This document shows, piece by piece, positions 61,712 through 64,000 of a stretch of 64,000 nucleotides of DNA; positions within the stretch are counted from its first letter, which is position 1; every line of letters begins with the position of its first letter. The DNA lies in NCBI GenBank assembly GCA_005406025.1, contig BGZK01000216.1, positions 522,149 to 586,148 on the forward strand, given 5' to 3'. A model generated the notes under the pieces. It was not told the DNA's origin. It was given only the letters and a program-made list of their open reading frames with translations, and searched no databases. Made by a program: the position numbers and the translations under genes. This stretch comes from Eumeta japonica (Eukaryota; Arthropoda; Insecta; Lepidoptera; Psychidae).

Positions 61712-62896
61712 CATATCCTGTTTGTTCGAAAGGCTTCTCGAACATTCCCCCTGGTTGAGGATATAATCGAAGTAAATATGCAATAACTGTAAACAAATGA
61801 CATTTCTCATAGGATGTTAACAAGGGGTACTCATACAAATTATGCATGACATTATTGCCATTATGCACGATTGTCATGCCACATATGTGCCACTATGATT
61901 AGTGGCATATACAGTGCCACTAGTACGGGGCGGCGTTAAGACCGCCCGGCAACGCAGTACCGCTACCGGTCACGAGCGAAAACGACCACTGCGCTTGCAA
62001 TTGCCATAGACTTTGAATCAGGTTGACATTTTAGATATCTTGAACAAATCGTCATTCCTCGTCGAGGAGCAAAGGTTACCAGAAACTGCATAACGTAACA
62101 CGTTTTATATTGTCTTTCTACCTCAAGGAGCTAGAAAGAATTTGTTTAAATGACTAGATATATTTATTATTGATTTTATTTTTTACGCTAATAAAGTGTC
62201 TGTCTTATTAAATAAAAAAAAAATAACTGACAAGGAAAAAGTTAAAATTAAACCGCAAAAACGAAACAGTGGCCAACGCCGACCCGTAATTTCCCGGCTG
62301 CCAGGAACAAAATATCTAAATGTTCGTTTTTCCTGTACTAAAAGTATTATGTTAAAGTTAGGAATTTCTCGGTATTGTTATTCGTAGTCAAGTATTTTAC
62401 TCTGTATTTTTTGATTGCGTTAACTTAAAAGCTTGATTTTATTTTTTACATCTCGGAATAACATAAACTTAGGTATTTTGTATTAATTTTAATTTGATAT
62501 CTCCACGCATTCCTGAAAAAAAGGGTCTAGAAAAACAGACAATCTAACAATGAACTGATCCTATAAAAGTTCCTTTTGAGGTACGGAACTCCAAAAATAA
62601 ATCACGTCTTCTTTTTCTATCAATAAAACGAATTTTTAGAATCAGTTTAAAAAATTACCTCTATACGTACATACAAACAAATTTTACCTCTTTCAGTCTG
62701 AATTCATCGTAGACACAGACATCTACGTATCCATGTCTCATCGATATTTTAACATCAAATATCTATTAACATTTTTTTTATAATATAAATTAATTTTTTT
62801 GATAGAAAAAAATATATTAAATTGCATATCCTGGATATGGTTTCGGGATTTATCTAATGAAAATTTGTAATAAGTTATACGTATACATATACATAT
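61089..62896 (+). other. intron 2, unassigned
   Basis: Contains a (TA)n run at 61682-61710. A 163-codon minus-strand frame crosses the microsatellite and is not a convincing gene. A short repeat-like patch TTTTGAGGTACGGAACTCC at 62575 resembles the tail of the repeat at 50967. Confidence 0.35.
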
Positions 62897-63646
62897 CATA
62901 TGGAATCGATAATGCATCTTTCCGCAAATATTCATCATCTCCGTTTTTAGAACTATTTTGCTAAAGTAATTATAAAAACCATATAATTAAAAAAAAAAAA
63001 GCTTATAAAAATATAAAATAATATAGACACTACCCTAAGAAATGCTCGGCCTGACTGCAGGCGCGAGCGTGGTCATAGGTTCGCGGCGCTGCGTGAACAA
63101 ACTCGAATTCTGACCCGCGCTGGGGCTCCATGATCTATTACTTTTTAAGAATTTATCCAATCAGTTACCTACAAATGACACTTGATGTTGTCAGTGATAT
63201 AAAGGTTGCCATTGGTATTATTATATAAGTCTGATCTTCCATATGTGTTCCATTCATCTTTAATCAAGGCAAATTTCCGCGTAAATAATACACACACACT
63301 ATTCACGCAATATTACTTGCGGACAAGTTGTTGACTGTCAGGGTGCGTTTTAGAGTCGCAGCAATGTCACCTCTGCATACTCCCTAACATTAAATCATGT
63401 TTGCTTCGATAGCAGTAAAAGATATTGTTATTAAACACATTAATCACACACAATCATAGTTTCAAATACGTCAATATCGTAGCCGTATTACTTATACTAT
63501 AACCAATGACTTTGGTTTTTTTTAGCAATTTTTTTTTTTAAGTATTTTTTAAATGTTATTCTTTATCAATCTTATTATATTTTACAATTTATAATCTCCT
63601 GGAGATTATGAATATTTGCGGAAAGATGCATGGTCGATTCCATATG
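62897..63646. mobile_element. 750-bp fold-back/TIR element
   Basis: The left arm 62897-62942 (CATATGGAATCGATAATGCA...TCATCATCTCC) and right arm 63601-63646 are reverse complements at 43 of 46 positions, enclosing 658 nt without a coding frame. The inner edge of the right arm also forms a small perfect palindrome, ATAATCTCC-T-GGAGATTAT (63592-63610). Target duplication not resolved. Could be a MITE or a source of hairpin RNA. Confidence 0.75.
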
Positions 63647-63769
63647 GCATAACGTACGCATTTGTATCTACACCGATATCAAGTATCGTTTTAGAAATGG
63701 ATATTGTACATGAAATTATTTTCCTAATAATTTCTATAACAACAAAGGCCCACCCCGTCTTTTTCGTTT

Positions 63770-63900
63770 ACAAAAATGCTGCCGTATCGCGCACGCGTTC
63801 AGACGCTGCAAGCTGCAATCCCAAGAATAGGCGTCTTTGTTCCACCGGCCGTCATTAGCTTCACGCCGCCGGTGCATTTTCGGCGTTCTCAAAGCTTATC
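63770..63900. promoter_or_regulatory. CpG-rich patch near window end
   Basis: CGCACGCGTTCAGACGC and TCACGCCGCCGGTGCATTTT lie in locally GC-raised sequence that continues to the window edge (GGATCGCGGAGCGTCGACCG near 63961). Nothing coding was recognised. Confidence 0.25.
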
Positions 63901-64000
63901 CAGCTGTAAATACCGCGGCGGGCTAATATTTTTGGCAATGATAATAATGAAGTTTCAAGCGGATCGCGGAGCGTCGACCGTCCTCGACTGTCCCTGGAGG

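Noticed and set aside
61386..61877. 163-codon open frame on the minus strand
   Set aside because: It runs straight through a (TA)n microsatellite coding IYIYIYIYI, has no recognisable domain, and the flanking composition is non-coding.

Overview
The window is nuclear DNA of an insect, most probably a moth or butterfly. It is AT-rich, its genes are split by introns with canonical GT/AG borders, and it is littered with repeat families typical of lepidopteran genomes: a Helitron beginning TCCATACTAATATTATAA and ending GCTAG, a decayed 'CCGGTCAAGTGC' repeat, RTE/BovB-like LINE relics, tRNA-derived SINEs and TA-flanked MITEs. The order-level call is an inference from these repeats.

Layout. (1) 1-1569, + strand: the last two coding exons of a CEBPZ/Noc1-type ribosome-biogenesis protein, joined by a phase-1 intron. 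(2) 1570-3840: intergenic DNA with one orphan candidate exon (3463-3521). (3) 3840-5062: promoter/5' leader and first coding exon of an unrecognised Ser/Asn-rich protein; its start codon overlaps the stop of a 4-codon uORF. Its later exons are not securely located. (4) 5063-19440: AT-rich DNA holding a dead RTE/BovB-like LINE (7385-9010, minus strand), a SINE-like stretch and a 1.5-kb Helitron with an internal 4 x 175-bp tandem array (16540-18069). (5) 19440-32083: 5' end of a JIL-1/MSK-type chromosomal kinase on the + strand. A first coding exon (19857-20289) and a short second exon (32015-32083) join in phase 1, and the second exon ends inside the kinase glycine-rich loop. (6) 32084-64000: no further kinase exon was recognised, so this is read as one intron of at least 31.9 kb. 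It has a different texture from the left half: many short CpG/GC-rich islands, four copies of one 165-bp TA-flanked MITE, a dead mariner, two almost identical 475-bp repeats 15 kb apart, LINE C-terminal fragments, and a 750-bp fold-back element.

The three protein genes are all on the + strand. CEBPZ (pre-60S assembly) and JIL-1 (histone H3 kinase) are housekeeping/chromatin genes with no shared pathway visible here. Apart from relic transposon fragments no other protein-coding sequence could be supported; most long open frames in the right half are chance frames in GC-rich or repeat DNA. I found no clearly new biological system. The most notable signals are the recent 475-bp repeat pair, the MITE cluster, the fold-back element, the UAAUG uORF/start overlap, and the P-loop-splitting giant intron with CpG-rich islands.
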